From assembly GCF_002216795.1 (NCBI RefSeq), contig NZ_CP022316.1:1116001-1180000 (forward strand): a stretch of 64,000 nt of DNA, read 5' to 3'. A model generated the notes under the pieces. It saw only the letters and a list, made by a program, of their open reading frames with translations, made no database searches and was not told where the DNA came from. Below, in pieces: positions 32,971 to 42,067 of this stretch. The first letter of the stretch is position 1; each line of letters starts with the position of its first letter. This DNA comes from Brachybacterium avium. Its GTDB lineage: Bacteria > Actinomycetota > Actinomycetes > Actinomycetales > Dermabacteraceae. A program made the translations under genes and the position numbers.

Positions 32971-33954
32971 ATGACCTCCTCGCAGACCTCGCTTCACGGC
33001 CCCCGCACCCCAGTCCCGGCCGAACGCCGCCGCGTGCGCTGGCGCAGCGTCCTCGTGTTCGGCGCGGTGGCCTACGGGCTGTTCGCCCTGTGCGCGGCAC
33101 CCTTCTGGGTGCTCGACGAAGGCATCACCCACCCGCTGTACACGCTGGTGATCGGCGCGGGCATGTTCGCGCCGACGATCGCCTCGGTCGTGGTCGCCAA
33201 GCTGGTGGATCGCACCTCGTGGCGGGACGCGGTGGGCCTGCGGTTCCGTGGACGCTGGAAGCGGATCCTGCTCTGGGCGCCCCTCGCGACGCTCCTCGTG
33301 CTCGCTCTCAACCTCGCCACTGCGGTGATCATGGTGCTGCGGGGCGTGCCCGGTGATCTGACCGGGAGCACCTGGGCCGCGGAGGTCTCCCGGTCCATGT
33401 CCGAGCAGGGGGCGGAGATGCCCACCGGGGCGGCGGTCGCCCTCGTCCTGGCCATCAGCGCGTTCGGTCTGCTGCTGACCGTGGTCCCCGCGCTCGGCGA
33501 GGAGATCGGATGGCGCGGCTGGCTCCGGCGCGAGCTGGCCCCGCTGGGTCCGTGGCCCGCGATCGTGCTCGGCGGCGCGATCTGGTCGCTGTGGCACCTG
33601 CCGGTCACCCTGATCGGCCACAACTACACCGGGCAGCCGCGCTGGGCGGCTGTGGCCATGTTCCTCCCCGCCAGCATCGCGCTGCACTACCTCTTCAGCG
33701 CGATCACCGAGCGGGCGGGAGGCAATCCGATCCCGGCCGCCTTCGCCCACGCGACGCTGAACTCGACCCTGGGCGTGGCGATCGGCGTGGTCGCCACGAG
33801 CGAGACGGCGAGCGAGCTGAACTGGTTCCTCGACACCCCGATGGGGCTCACCGGCATCGTCCTCATCGCCGCCACCGCCTTCGCGATCATGCCGCGCACC
33901 GGCCGGGGAGCCGGTCGCGGAGATCAGCAGAGGACGGCTCCCGAGGCCGGCTGA
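32971..33954 (+). CDS. CPBP family intramembrane metalloprotease
   Basis: 327 residues with about eight helices. The diagnostic motif 1 is ALGEEIGWRGWLRREL (EExxxR), motif 2 is IWSLWHLPVTL (FxxxH type), and a third helix ends in AFAHATLNSTLG (His). These are Abi/CAAX-type proteases acting within the membrane; roles range from prenyl-protein processing to bacteriocin immunity. ATG 32971 is preferred; the upstream in-frame extension to 32911 has no coding character. It is convergent with the oxidoreductase gene. Confidence 0.9.
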   Translation: MTSSQTSLHGPRTPVPAERRRVRWRSVLVFGAVAYGLFALCAAPFWVLDEGITHPLYTLVIGAGMFAPTIASVVVAKLVDRTSWRDAVGLRFRGRWKRILLWAPLATLLVLALNLATAVIMVLRGVPGDLTGSTWAAEVSRSMSEQGAEMPTGAAVALVLAISAFGLLLTVVPALGEEIGWRGWLRRELAPLGPWPAIVLGGAIWSLWHLPVTLIGHNYTGQPRWAAVAMFLPASIALHYLFSAITERAGGNPIPAAFAHATLNSTLGVAIGVVATSETASELNWFLDTPMGLTGIVLIAATAFAIMPRTGRGAGRGDQQRTAPEAG

Positions 33955-33975
33955 TCCAGCTCCTCGCCGCGGACC

Positions 33976-34007
33976 TCGGGCCCGGCACCTCGCGGCGCCG
34001 GGCCCGA
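33976..34007. terminator. bidirectional terminator hairpin
   Basis: TCGGGCCCGGC (33976-33986) and GCCGGGCCCGA (33997-34007) form a perfect 11-bp stem with a 10-base loop, between the convergent CPBP and oxidoreductase genes. Confidence 0.7.
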
Positions 34008-34027
34008 CCGCAGCAGCTCCCGCCGGG

Positions 34028-35317
34028 TCACCCCACCACAGCGCCCGCCGCCTCCTGCGTCTCGTACAGCGCCTCCAGATCGAGCGGCTCCTGGTCCGCG
34101 TCGAGATCCAGCACCGGCAGCGGGCACTCGCCCAGGTCCTGGATCGCGAGCCGCTCACCGCCTGAGTTCATCGACTGGTGGGCGATGACGCCGGGCAGGG
34201 TGTACCGCGCGGCCTGCCAGGCGTTGACCATCGGCTGCATGCCGTCGGCCACCGCGCGGGCGAAGTCGTCCACCAGGAAGTGGTGGGCGCCCTCGTGACC
34301 GTTGGGCAGGCCCTGGAACTCTCTCGGCAGGCGCGCCTGGTGATGCACCTGCGCGGCGCCGGCGACGAAGGCGTCGCGCAGGGCCGGGGAGACGTCGGCC
34401 AGGCGCGGATCGTCCAGGCTCATGGTGGAGCCGGTGGCGATCAGGGAGGTCACGTCCAGCACCCGCTGCTTGTCGTGCCAGTAGGTGGTCTCGATGGTCT
34501 CCTCGAAGCTGGAGTCCTCACCGAAGAAGCGGAAGCGGGACTCGCGCTTGTGGCTGGGGTAGCCCACCCGACGCAGCTCGTTGGTGCGGAAGGCGCCGCC
34601 GTTGTCCATCCCGAACAGCGCGAAGGCGTTGGAGACGTCATTGCCGAACATCGAGACGTCCTTGTCGAACACGCCGTCGCCACGGGTATCGGGGCGCCCG
34701 AGCGCGGAGACCGAGGTGGCGTGCCGCTCCCCCAGCACGCCGAGGATGCCGCCGATGGAGTGGGTGGGGTACAGCAGCGGCGGGTAGGAGGCGGTGGCCT
34801 TCCAGTTCTCGCCGCCGGAGTACTTATAGGCGTCGTAGAAGCCGAGGTCCATGTCGTGGACGTAGTCACCCTCGGCGTAGAACACCTCGCCGAAGGCGCC
34901 GGTGCGGTGGATGCGGCGGGCCAGCACCACAGCGGCGTTGTACTGGCTGGTCTCGCCCATCATGTAGACCAGCCCCGTGCGCTGCACCTCCTCGGCGATC
35001 GCCCGGATCTCCTGCTCCTCGATGGCCATCGGCACGGCGGAGTAGACGTGCTTGCCCGCGCGCAGGGCGGCCAGGGCGTGCTCGCCGTGGGTCCAGCGCT
35101 GGGTGAAGATCGCGACCGCGTCGACGTCGGAGGCGAGCAGCTCCTCGAGGGTGTCGAAGCGCTTGTCGAAGCGCACCCCGCGCGCCTGGACCGCGTCGAT
35201 CCGCTCGGCCACGGAGTCCACGGCGTAGAGCGCCTCGATCTCGGGGTGGGCGGCGAAGAGCTCTGCGAAGTGGGAGCCGAACTGGCCGATCCCGACGATG
35301 CCCAGCGTGAACGACAT
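34028..35317 (-). CDS. Gfo/Idh/MocA family oxidoreductase
   Basis: 429 residues. An N-terminal NAD(P)-binding Rossmann fold (LGIVGIGQFGSHFAELF, 5-21) is followed by the family segment AGKHVYSAVPMA (the usual EKP motif is changed to AVP) and a C-terminal alpha/beta domain with KYSGGENWKATASYPPLLY. Members oxidise or reduce sugars and cyclitols; the substrate is unknown. ATG 35317 has a strong AAGGAGGA six bases upstream, preceded by an AT-rich stretch (TTAATTTCAA). It is monocistronic. Confidence 0.88.
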   Translation of the reverse strand: MSFTLGIVGIGQFGSHFAELFAAHPEIEALYAVDSVAERIDAVQARGVRFDKRFDTLEELLASDVDAVAIFTQRWTHGEHALAALRAGKHVYSAVPMAIEEQEIRAIAEEVQRTGLVYMMGETSQYNAAVVLARRIHRTGAFGEVFYAEGDYVHDMDLGFYDAYKYSGGENWKATASYPPLLYPTHSIGGILGVLGERHATSVSALGRPDTRGDGVFDKDVSMFGNDVSNAFALFGMDNGGAFRTNELRRVGYPSHKRESRFRFFGEDSSFEETIETTYWHDKQRVLDVTSLIATGSTMSLDDPRLADVSPALRDAFVAGAAQVHHQARLPREFQGLPNGHEGAHHFLVDDFARAVADGMQPMVNAWQAARYTLPGVIAHQSMNSGGERLAIQDLGECPLPVLDLDADQEPLDLEALYETQEAAGAVVG

Positions 35318-35402
35318 ATTTCCTCCTTGAAATTAACTGACGGGGGAAACGCTACGCCAGGATTCCACCCAGCGGCAAGCCATCACGGGCAGCGGTTCAT
35401 CG

Positions 35403-36731
35403 CTACAGCCGACGCCAGCGCCCGGAGCGCCAGACATCCCGCCAGGGCGGGACCTGGCTGCCCCGCGCCGCCATCCGCCGTCGCAGGTTCCGGCGCGAGA
35501 TCAACATGCCCGCCACCCCGATCGCGAGCAGCGGCAGCTGCACCGCGAAGGCGAGGCGGAACGCCTCCAGGTCGTAGTTCCCGTCGGGCCGCAGCACGTC
35601 CAGCACCACTCCGATGAGCAGGATCGAGGTGAGCCCGCCGATGAAGCCGCCCATGATCACCACCCCGGTGGCGGTGCCGAGCCGGTGCCGGGCGAGGTCC
35701 GTGCGCGGGAAGTCGAAGCCGATGTTGCTGCCCGGGCCACCGATCGAGAAGCCGGAGACCAGCACAATGAGCAGCCAGATCGGGGCCGGCCCGGGCCAGA
35801 GCACCAGGGCGAGCAGCGGCACTACGATGGTGGCGACGATCAGCAGCACCAGGGTCGAGCGGCGCAGCGGGTGGCGCTGGGTGAGGGCGCCGATCAGCGG
35901 CCCGGCGACGACGGCGACCGCCACCAGCACGGTCATGATCGCGGAGGCGGCGGGCCGGCTGAGACCCTCCCCCGCGGTGAGGTACGGGTAGCCCCACATC
36001 ATGGAGAAGGTGATGCCGGTGAACCCGGCGGTGTAGTGCGTGAAGAAGCCCAGCTGCGTGGAGGGGTGGCGGATGATCCGCGCGAGCACCAGCGGGATCC
36101 TGGTGAGGTCCTGCTTCACCCGGGGCCGCGGCATCCCGGGTGGCGTCGCTCGGACCACCAGCAGGGCCAGCAGCGCCGCGACCGCACTCACGGACGCGGC
36201 CGAGGAGAAGGCCGTGCCCCAGCCGGCCACCGTCAGCACTGCGACGAAGGGTACGGCCGAGGCGATCTGACCGACCTGGCCGAGGATCCCGGTGAGCTGG
36301 GTGAGGATCGGCACCCGCGAGGCCGGGAACCAGGCCGGGACCAGACGGACCGCGCTGGAGAAGGTCAGCGCATCGCCGGCGCCGAGGATGATGCGCGCCA
36401 CCATCGCCACGCCCACGGTCTCGGTCTGGGCCATCAGCAGCTGCCCGGCACCCATCAGCAGGGCCCCGGCGACGAGGGTGACCCGGGAGCCGTAGCGGTC
36501 CAGCAGCAGCCCGGCCGGGATCTGGCAGATCGCGTAGACGGCCAGCTGCAGGACGACGAAGCTGGAGACGATGGTCGCGGAGGCGCCGAACCGTTCGGTG
36601 GCCTCGAGCCCGGCGACGCCCATGGTGGTGCGCTGCAGGACTGCGATCGAATAGGCGGTCACGGCGGCGATCCACACCACGTACGCCCGGGTCCCGCCCA
36701 GGGCAGGCAGGCGTGCGGCGGGCGTGCTCAT
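35403..36731 (-). CDS. MFS transporter
   Basis: 442 residues, about 12 helices. The MFS motif A between helices 2 and 3 is GLLLDRYGSRVTLVAGA. The N-terminal part TAYSIAVLQRTTMGVAGLEATERF resembles nitrate/anion or drug carriers of the family. The substrate is not evident. Starts ATG 36731 after GAAGGAT. The leader contains a long-range inverted repeat (36744-36755 with 36813-36824). It follows hisC in the same direction but has its own TAGCCT -10-like box near 36828. Confidence 0.87.
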   Translation of the reverse strand: MSTPAARLPALGGTRAYVVWIAAVTAYSIAVLQRTTMGVAGLEATERFGASATIVSSFVVLQLAVYAICQIPAGLLLDRYGSRVTLVAGALLMGAGQLLMAQTETVGVAMVARIILGAGDALTFSSAVRLVPAWFPASRVPILTQLTGILGQVGQIASAVPFVAVLTVAGWGTAFSSAASVSAVAALLALLVVRATPPGMPRPRVKQDLTRIPLVLARIIRHPSTQLGFFTHYTAGFTGITFSMMWGYPYLTAGEGLSRPAASAIMTVLVAVAVVAGPLIGALTQRHPLRRSTLVLLIVATIVVPLLALVLWPGPAPIWLLIVLVSGFSIGGPGSNIGFDFPRTDLARHRLGTATGVVIMGGFIGGLTSILLIGVVLDVLRPDGNYDLEAFRLAFAVQLPLLAIGVAGMLISRRNLRRRMAARGSQVPPWRDVWRSGRWRRL

Positions 36732-36743
36732 GGGGGATCCTTC

Positions 36744-36824
36744 ACGGAGGTCGGGGGCGACGTCGGGCAGTCGGACCGGACGCCTCGGGCGCCCTTCCCG
36801 CAGTGGCTGGGTCCCGACCTCCGT
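36744..36824 (-). promoter_or_regulatory. long-range pairing in the MFS 5' leader
   Basis: ACGGAGGTCGGG occurs at 36744-36755 on the plus strand and its exact complement at 36813-36824. In the minus-strand mRNA the 5' end would pair with the stretch just before the ribosome-binding site GAAGGAT, across 57 bases. Confidence 0.4.
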
Positions 36825-36895
36825 CGAGGCTAGCGGCGCGGGGCGCGGGGGCGGTAGTCGTGTCCACCCCTTGCCACGGCGCCTCTCGGGAGCGG

Positions 36896-37987
36896 TCAGC
36901 GCTCGCGCCAGGCCCCCGCGATCTCGATCAGCAGGTCGTTCGCCTCCTGCTCGGCGATGGTGGCGCGCACACCCTCGACGCCGTAGGCGCGCAGCACCAG
37001 CCCGCGGGCATCGGCGAACTCGGCGAACTCGGCGCTCTGCTCCCCCAGCGGGAAGTACACGAAGTTGCCTTCGCTCACAGGCAGCTGCCAGCCCTGCTCG
37101 GCGAGTGCGGCGAGCACCCGGGAGCGCTCGGCGCGGACCCACTCCGCGCGCCGCGCGAGCTCCTCCTGTGCCGCCGGCTCCAGGCTCGCCAGCGCCGCCG
37201 CCTGCGCGGGAACACTGGCCCCGAAGGGCACGGTGACCTGGCTGAGCGCGCGGGCCAGGCGGGGATGGGCGACGGCATAGCCGATCCGCAGCCCGGCCAG
37301 GCCCTGCAGCTTGGAGAAGGTGCGCAGCAGCACCACGTTGCCGTGGCGGCGGAAGAGCCCGGCGGTGCCGAGCACGGTGGCGGGGTCGTGGAACTCCCGG
37401 TAGGCCTCGTCGATCGCGACCACCACGTCCTCCGGGACGCGGCTGAGAAAATCCTCGACCTGGTCCGTGCTCAGCGAGGGCCCGGTGGGGTTGTTCGGGG
37501 TGCACAGCAGCACCAATCGGGTGCGCTCGGTGATCGCCGCCGCCATCGCCTCGAGATCGTGCTCGCCGTGCGCGGTGAGCGGGACCTGCACGGAGATTCC
37601 GCCGTGGGAGCCGACGAGGATCGGATACGCCTCGAAGGAGCGCCAGGCGAAGACCACCTCGTCACCTTCGCCCACCACGGCGCGCACCAGGTCGCCGGAG
37701 ACGGCGACCGAGCCGGTGGACAGGGCGATCTGGGCGGGCTCCACCCCGTGCTTGCCCCCGAGTGCCTCGCGCAGCTGCAGTGCCGCCGCATCGGGGTAGC
37801 GGTTCGCGCCGTCGAGCGAGGCGACGGCAGCCGCGCGCACCGCGGCGATCGGCGAGAAGGGCGATTCATTCGAGGATGCCTTGAAGCGTCGCGCGCCGTC
37901 ATCGGCGGCGGGCTTTCCGGGGACGTAGGCGGGCAGGTTCTCGAGCGCGGAGCGCAGGCGGACGTTCTCAGCGGGCTGGTCGGACAT
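36896..37987 (-). CDS. hisC: histidinol-phosphate aminotransferase (class I/II, PLP)
   Basis: 363 residues, fold type I. Motifs are LSTGSVAVSGDLVRA, LLCTPNNPTGPSLS, VVVAIDEAYREF (PLP Asp), the PLP Lys in LLRTFSKLQGLAGLRIGYAV, and Arg in a late segment. It makes histidinol phosphate from imidazole-acetol phosphate; since no his genes adjoin, an aromatic aminotransferase (pat-like) role is possible. ATG 37987 follows TACCCT by six bases (leaderless). Confidence 0.87.
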   Translation of the reverse strand: MSDQPAENVRLRSALENLPAYVPGKPAADDGARRFKASSNESPFSPIAAVRAAAVASLDGANRYPDAAALQLREALGGKHGVEPAQIALSTGSVAVSGDLVRAVVGEGDEVVFAWRSFEAYPILVGSHGGISVQVPLTAHGEHDLEAMAAAITERTRLVLLCTPNNPTGPSLSTDQVEDFLSRVPEDVVVAIDEAYREFHDPATVLGTAGLFRRHGNVVLLRTFSKLQGLAGLRIGYAVAHPRLARALSQVTVPFGASVPAQAAALASLEPAAQEELARRAEWVRAERSRVLAALAEQGWQLPVSEGNFVYFPLGEQSAEFAEFADARGLVLRAYGVEGVRATIAEQEANDLLIEIAGAWRER

Positions 37988-38111
37988 GCCGCCAGGGTAT
38001 GCGGCGCGGGGCCGCGTCGGAGGCGGTTCCGTCAGCCGCGGGTGGAGGCATAGTGCCGGAGGTGGGGATACCCCCGATGCACCGCCCGACCGCGGTGAGG
38101 ATAATGGGGCC

Positions 38112-38525
38112 ATGAGATTCCTCGGACACATCATCGTCACCGGCCTCGCGCTGTGGGTCACCGCGCTGATCCTGCCCGGCATGCACCTGGGCGAGAACAG
38201 CGCGACCGCGCTCACCCAGGTCCTCACCATCGGGGCGATCGCGCTGATCCTGGCGCTGATCAACACGATCATCAAGCCGATCCTGGAGTTCCTCACCTTC
38301 CCCATCACCTGCGTGACCCTGGGCCTGTTCCAGCTGGTCATCAACACACTGATGCTGCTGCTGGCGAGCTGGGTCTCGGGCCTGTTCGACCTGACGCTCG
38401 AATTCGACAGCTTCTGGTGGGCGCTCGGGGCCGGCGTGATCATCGGCATCCTGTCCGCGATCGTCGAAGGCATCACCGGGCTCGGGGACGAACGCGGCAG
38501 CCGCAGCCGCTCGGTCGGTGAGTGA
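38112..38525 (+). CDS. small four-helix membrane protein of the phage-holin-like family (PF04020 type)
   Basis: 137 residues with four hydrophobic helices. The segment LALINTIIKPILEFLTFPIT is the hallmark of this conserved family (often called holin family 4 or YvlD-like). Despite the name these are chromosomal housekeeping genes of unknown function. GATAAT ends six bases before ATG 38112. It lies 77 bases upstream of purB. Confidence 0.9.
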   Translation: MRFLGHIIVTGLALWVTALILPGMHLGENSATALTQVLTIGAIALILALINTIIKPILEFLTFPITCVTLGLFQLVINTLMLLLASWVSGLFDLTLEFDSFWWALGAGVIIGILSAIVEGITGLGDERGSRSRSVGE

Positions 38526-38602
38526 GAACGGCGAGTGACCTCTGCGGTCCGCGACGGGGACCTGATGTCCTGGAGCGCACCGCGTCTGGGAGAATGCTCC
38601 CC

Positions 38603-40018
38603 ATGGCTCACTCCTTCGCGGACATCACCCCGCAGATCGCCCTGACCCCGCTCGACGGTCGCTACCGCGCACAGGTCGCGCCGCTGGCCGACCATCTCTC
38701 CGAGGCGGCGCTGAACCGCTCCCGCCTGGTGGTGGAGACCGAGTGGATGATCCACCTGCTCGATGGGCAGGTGATCCCCGGGCTGCGCACCCTCACCGGC
38801 GACGAGCGCGCCCTGCTGCGCGCGATCCCCGAGGACTTCGGCGCGGACGGCATCGCCGAGCACGCCGAGATCGAGCGGGAGACGGTCCACGACGTCAAGG
38901 CGATCGAGTACTTCATCAAGCGTCGCCTGGCCGGCACCTCGCTGGAACCGCTGGCCGAGGTGGTGCACATCTACTGCACCAGCGAGGACGTCAACAACCT
39001 CTCCTACGCCCTGATGGTCAAGGGTGCGGTGGAGCAGGTGTGGTTGCCGGCGCTGCGCGAGGTGATCGCGGATCTCACCGCGCTCGGGAAGGATGCGGCC
39101 GAGGTGCCGATGCTCTCGCGCACCCATGGCCAGCCCGCCACCCCCACCACCCTCGGCAAGGAGATCGCGGTCTTCGCCTACCGGCTGGGCCGGCAGGAGC
39201 GCCGCATCGCCGCCGATGAGATCCTCGGCAAGATCAACGGCGCGACCGGGACGTACGCAGCGCACGCCGTCTCGGTGCCCACGGCAGACTGGGAAGAGGT
39301 CTCGCGACGCTTCGTGGAGCACCTGGGGCTGACCTGGAACCCGCTGACCACGCAGATCGAATCCCACGACTGGCAGGCCGAGATCTACGCCGACGTGGCC
39401 CGCGCGGGCCGTATCCTGCACAACCTCGCCACCGACGTGTGGACCTACATCTCGCTGGGCTACTTCCGCCAGCGGCTGTCGGCCCAGGGCGGCACCGGCT
39501 CCTCGACGATGCCGCACAAGGTGAATCCGATCCGCTTCGAGAACGCCGAGGCGAACCTCGAGATCTCCGGCGCGCTGCTGGACTCGCTCGCCTCGACCCT
39601 GGTCACCACCCGCCTGCAGCGGGACCTCACCGACTCCACCACCCAGCGCAACATCGGCCCCGCGTTCGGGCACTCGCTGCTGGCGATCGCGAACCTCCGC
39701 AAGGGCCTGGCGGGCCTCGACGTGGACGCGGACGCGATGGCAGCGGATCTCGAGGGCAACTGGGAGGTGCTCGGCGAGGCGGTGCAGTCCGTGATGCGCA
39801 CCCTCGGCGTGCAGGGCGTGCCGGGGTTGGACAACCCCTACGAGCGGCTGAAGGACCTCACCCGCGGCCACCGCGTGGACGGCGAGGGGATGCGCGAGTT
39901 CGTGCGCTCGCTGGGTCTGCCCGCGGCGGAGCAGGAGCGGCTGCTGGCGCTGAGCCCGCACAGCTACGTCGGCTACGCCGCGCAGCTCGTGGACCATCTG
40001 GACGAGACCAGCGCCTGA
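38603..40018 (+). CDS. purB: adenylosuccinate lyase
   Basis: 471 residues of the fumarase/aspartase superfamily. It eliminates fumarate from SAICAR and adenylosuccinate in purine synthesis. Signature segments are TSEDVNNLSYALM, SRTHGQPATPTTLGKE (catalytic His), and the flexible Ser loop GGTGSSTMPHKVNPIRFENAE. This is the longer proteobacterial/actinobacterial subtype. GAGAAT lies seven bases before ATG 38603; the frame opens further upstream without supporting features. Confidence 0.95.
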   Translation: MAHSFADITPQIALTPLDGRYRAQVAPLADHLSEAALNRSRLVVETEWMIHLLDGQVIPGLRTLTGDERALLRAIPEDFGADGIAEHAEIERETVHDVKAIEYFIKRRLAGTSLEPLAEVVHIYCTSEDVNNLSYALMVKGAVEQVWLPALREVIADLTALGKDAAEVPMLSRTHGQPATPTTLGKEIAVFAYRLGRQERRIAADEILGKINGATGTYAAHAVSVPTADWEEVSRRFVEHLGLTWNPLTTQIESHDWQAEIYADVARAGRILHNLATDVWTYISLGYFRQRLSAQGGTGSSTMPHKVNPIRFENAEANLEISGALLDSLASTLVTTRLQRDLTDSTTQRNIGPAFGHSLLAIANLRKGLAGLDVDADAMAADLEGNWEVLGEAVQSVMRTLGVQGVPGLDNPYERLKDLTRGHRVDGEGMREFVRSLGLPAAEQERLLALSPHSYVGYAAQLVDHLDETSA

Positions 40019-40041
40019 GCCGGTCCGTTGGCCCCGCCCCC

Positions 40042-40767
40042 TCAGCCGATGGCGCGGGGGCGGAGGTCGATGGTCGCCACGACCGCCTCGGCCGGGGCGC
40101 GCAGCGCGAAGCCGATCGCGGCGGCGACGGTGCCGGGGCGCAGGTACTTCTCCGTCTCGTAGGCACCGCTCTCCGCGGCCCGCAGCTCGTGCTGCATATC
40201 GGTGTCCACCCGGCCCGGATGCACCGAGCTGACCCGCACCCCGTGCGCGACCTCCTCCTGGCGCAGCGCATCGGTCCAGGCACGCAGCGCGAACTTCGAG
40301 GCGGAGTAGGCGCCGCGCTCCCCCTTCGCGTTGTACCCGGAGCCGGAGTTCACGGCGACGACCGTGCCGCGGGCCTCCCGCAGCGCGGGCAGCAGCAGCC
40401 GGGTCAGCTCCGAGACCGCGGTGACGTTGACCGCGAAGTTCTGTGCCCAGTCCGCGGCGCTCAGCTCCTCGACACTGCCGTTGACCAGGATGCCCGCGCA
40501 GTGCACCAGGCCTGCGAGCCCGCCGGGCAGGTCCAGGGCGGCCACTGCGGCGGCCGTCGCCACCTCATCGGTCAGCTCTGCGACGAAGGGCTCGGCCGAG
40601 GGCAGCTGCGCGGCGAGCTCGGCCAGCGCCTGCTCGTCGCGGCCGGCCAGGATCAGGTGATGGTCTGCGGCGAGCGCCTCGGCCGTGGCGCGGCCGATCC
40701 CGCGGTTCGCGCCGGTGATCAGGACGGCGGGACGGACGGAACGGGAGGTGGGCTGCTCGGTCGTCAT
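40042..40767 (-). CDS. short-chain dehydrogenase/reductase
   Basis: 241 residues, classical SDR. The cofactor loop is LITGANRGIGRATAEAL (TGxxxGIG), the structural motif is VHCAGILV (NAG-type variant CAG), and the catalytic set is Ser in VAVNSGSGYNAKG with YSASKFA (Tyr/Lys). NADP(H) use and substrate are not resolvable. CAGACT lies seven bases before ATG 40767. It is convergent with purB, with 23 bases between the stops. Confidence 0.9.
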   Translation of the reverse strand: MTTEQPTSRSVRPAVLITGANRGIGRATAEALAADHHLILAGRDEQALAELAAQLPSAEPFVAELTDEVATAAAVAALDLPGGLAGLVHCAGILVNGSVEELSAADWAQNFAVNVTAVSELTRLLLPALREARGTVVAVNSGSGYNAKGERGAYSASKFALRAWTDALRQEEVAHGVRVSSVHPGRVDTDMQHELRAAESGAYETEKYLRPGTVAAAIGFALRAPAEAVVATIDLRPRAIG

Positions 40768-40824
40768 GGCCCCGAGTCTGTCACGGCGCCGCGACGGCCA
40801 CCGCTCAGGTGAGAACATGACGGG

Positions 40825-41586
40825 GTGGAGACGATGACACCGAGCAGGGCCTGGCTGCGCGCCGAGGTGCTGATCATCCTCGCGCTCTCGCTGGGGCGCA
40901 GCGCCGTGTACTCGCTGCTCTCCCTCGCCCAGGCCCTCGCAGCCGGGCCGCTGTCCGGGCAGTCCACCGCCCTGAACAACTCGCTGCGGGAGAACCCCTG
41001 GCTGGACCTGCTCTACCAGCTGCTGTCGATCGCCTTCACCCTCGCCCCGGTGGCGCTGGTGGTGCTGCTGCTGGCACTGACCGCAGGCTCGCTCCAGCAG
41101 GCACTGCGGGATCTGGGACTCGATCTCGGTCGGCCCCTGCGGGATCTGCTGCACGGCGTGCTGATCACCGCCGGGATCGGGGTGCCGGGACTGGCGGTCT
41201 ACTACCTGGGCCGCCTGCTCGGGGCGACGGTCGAGGTGATCCCGGCGGCGCTTTCCACCCACTGGTGGACGCTGCCGGTGCTGGTGCTGCACGCGGTGAA
41301 GAACGCCGTGCTGGAGGAGGTGATCGTGGTGGGCTACCTGTTCCAGCGGCTCGAGAGGCTCGGCTGGTCTCCACGGCGGATCATCATCGTCTCCGCCGTG
41401 CTGCGCGGCGCGTACCACACCTATCAGGGGGTGGGCCCGGGGCTCGCGAACCTGGTGATGGGGCTGGTGTTCGGCGAGTGGTACCGCCGCACCCGGCGCA
41501 CCCTGCCGCTGGTCATCGCCCACACCCTGCTCGATGTGTTCGCCTTCGTCGGGTACGCCCTGCTGCAGGGCGTGCTCTCCACCTGA
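40825..41586 (+). CDS. CPBP family intramembrane metalloprotease
   Basis: 253 residues, about seven helices. Motif 1 reads VKNAVLEEVIVVGYLFQRL, motif 2 AVLRGAYHTYQG and motif 3 PLVIAHTLLDVFAF, so the metal-binding Glu and His residues are kept while the Arg of EExxxR is replaced by Tyr (EEVIVVGY), as in many actinobacterial members. GTG 40825 is six bases after GAACAT; ATG 40834 is an alternative. The role is unknown. Confidence 0.88.
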   Translation: METMTPSRAWLRAEVLIILALSLGRSAVYSLLSLAQALAAGPLSGQSTALNNSLRENPWLDLLYQLLSIAFTLAPVALVVLLLALTAGSLQQALRDLGLDLGRPLRDLLHGVLITAGIGVPGLAVYYLGRLLGATVEVIPAALSTHWWTLPVLVLHAVKNAVLEEVIVVGYLFQRLERLGWSPRRIIIVSAVLRGAYHTYQGVGPGLANLVMGLVFGEWYRRTRRTLPLVIAHTLLDVFAFVGYALLQGVLST

Positions 41587-41610
41587 GCCCCGGTGCGGAG
41601 CCCGGCGGGG

Positions 41611-41937
41611 TCAGAGGATGTACGCCTCACCCTCGCCGTCGGAGGTGATCGGCAGGCCCGACTCGAACCACTGATCCATGCCTCCGGAGACGTTGATGGC
41701 CTCGAAGCCGTTCGCGTTCAGCCACTGGCTGACCTGGAAGCTGCGGCCCCCGCTGCGGCACACGATGTACATCGGATCATCGGTCTCGGGCAGCTGGTCG
41801 AGATTCTCCATCAGCGTGCTCGCCGGGAGATGCTGGGCGTGCCCGGCATGGCCGGCGTCCCATTCGTTCTGCTCGCGCACATCGATCAGGTGCGCGCCCT
41901 CGGGGATGGCGTTCGGAGCGACGTTCTCAAGAGTCAT
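41611..41937 (-). CDS. single-domain rhodanese-like protein
   Basis: 108 residues. The sulfur-carrying Cys sits in the active loop YIVCRSGGRSFQ (CRSGGRS, six residues plus the ring), preceded by HLIDVREQNEWDAGH and followed by VSGGMDQW. It is a small cytosolic sulfurtransferase; partner unknown. TAGGCT ends six bases before ATG 41937 (leaderless). Confidence 0.93.
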   Translation of the reverse strand: MTLENVAPNAIPEGAHLIDVREQNEWDAGHAGHAQHLPASTLMENLDQLPETDDPMYIVCRSGGRSFQVSQWLNANGFEAINVSGGMDQWFESGLPITSDGEGEAYIL

Positions 41938-41978
41938 GGCGTCAGCCTAACGCCGCCACCAGCTCGTGTGAGGGCCGA

Positions 41979-42012
41979 CGGGCGGCCGGTCCGGGAAGGG
42001 ACCGGCCGCCCG
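41979..42012 (-). terminator. terminator hairpin (distal) of the ABC exporter operon
   Basis: CGGGCGGCCGGTCC (41979-41992) and GGACCGGCCGCCCG (41999-42012) form a 14-bp perfect stem with a 6-base loop; GCCGA/TCGGC can extend it after a small bulge. Confidence 0.7.
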
Positions 42013-42027
42013 CCGTCGGCGCCGCAG

Positions 42028-42062
42028 CACCCCGGCGTCGCGAGGACGCCGACAACGGGGTG
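42028..42062 (-). terminator. terminator hairpin (proximal) of the ABC exporter operon
   Basis: CACCCC (42028-42033) pairs with GGGGTG (42057-42062) and, inside, GGCGTC with GACGCC. It begins six bases after the stop codon of the permease gene; with the hairpin at 41979 it makes a double terminator. Confidence 0.6.
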
Positions 42063-42067
42063 CCCGG

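Noticed and set aside
34159-35617. 479-codon plus-strand frame antisense to the Gfo/Idh/MocA gene
   Set aside because: Shadow frame with repeated Gly/Val/His codons and no domain; the minus-strand oxidoreductase is clear.
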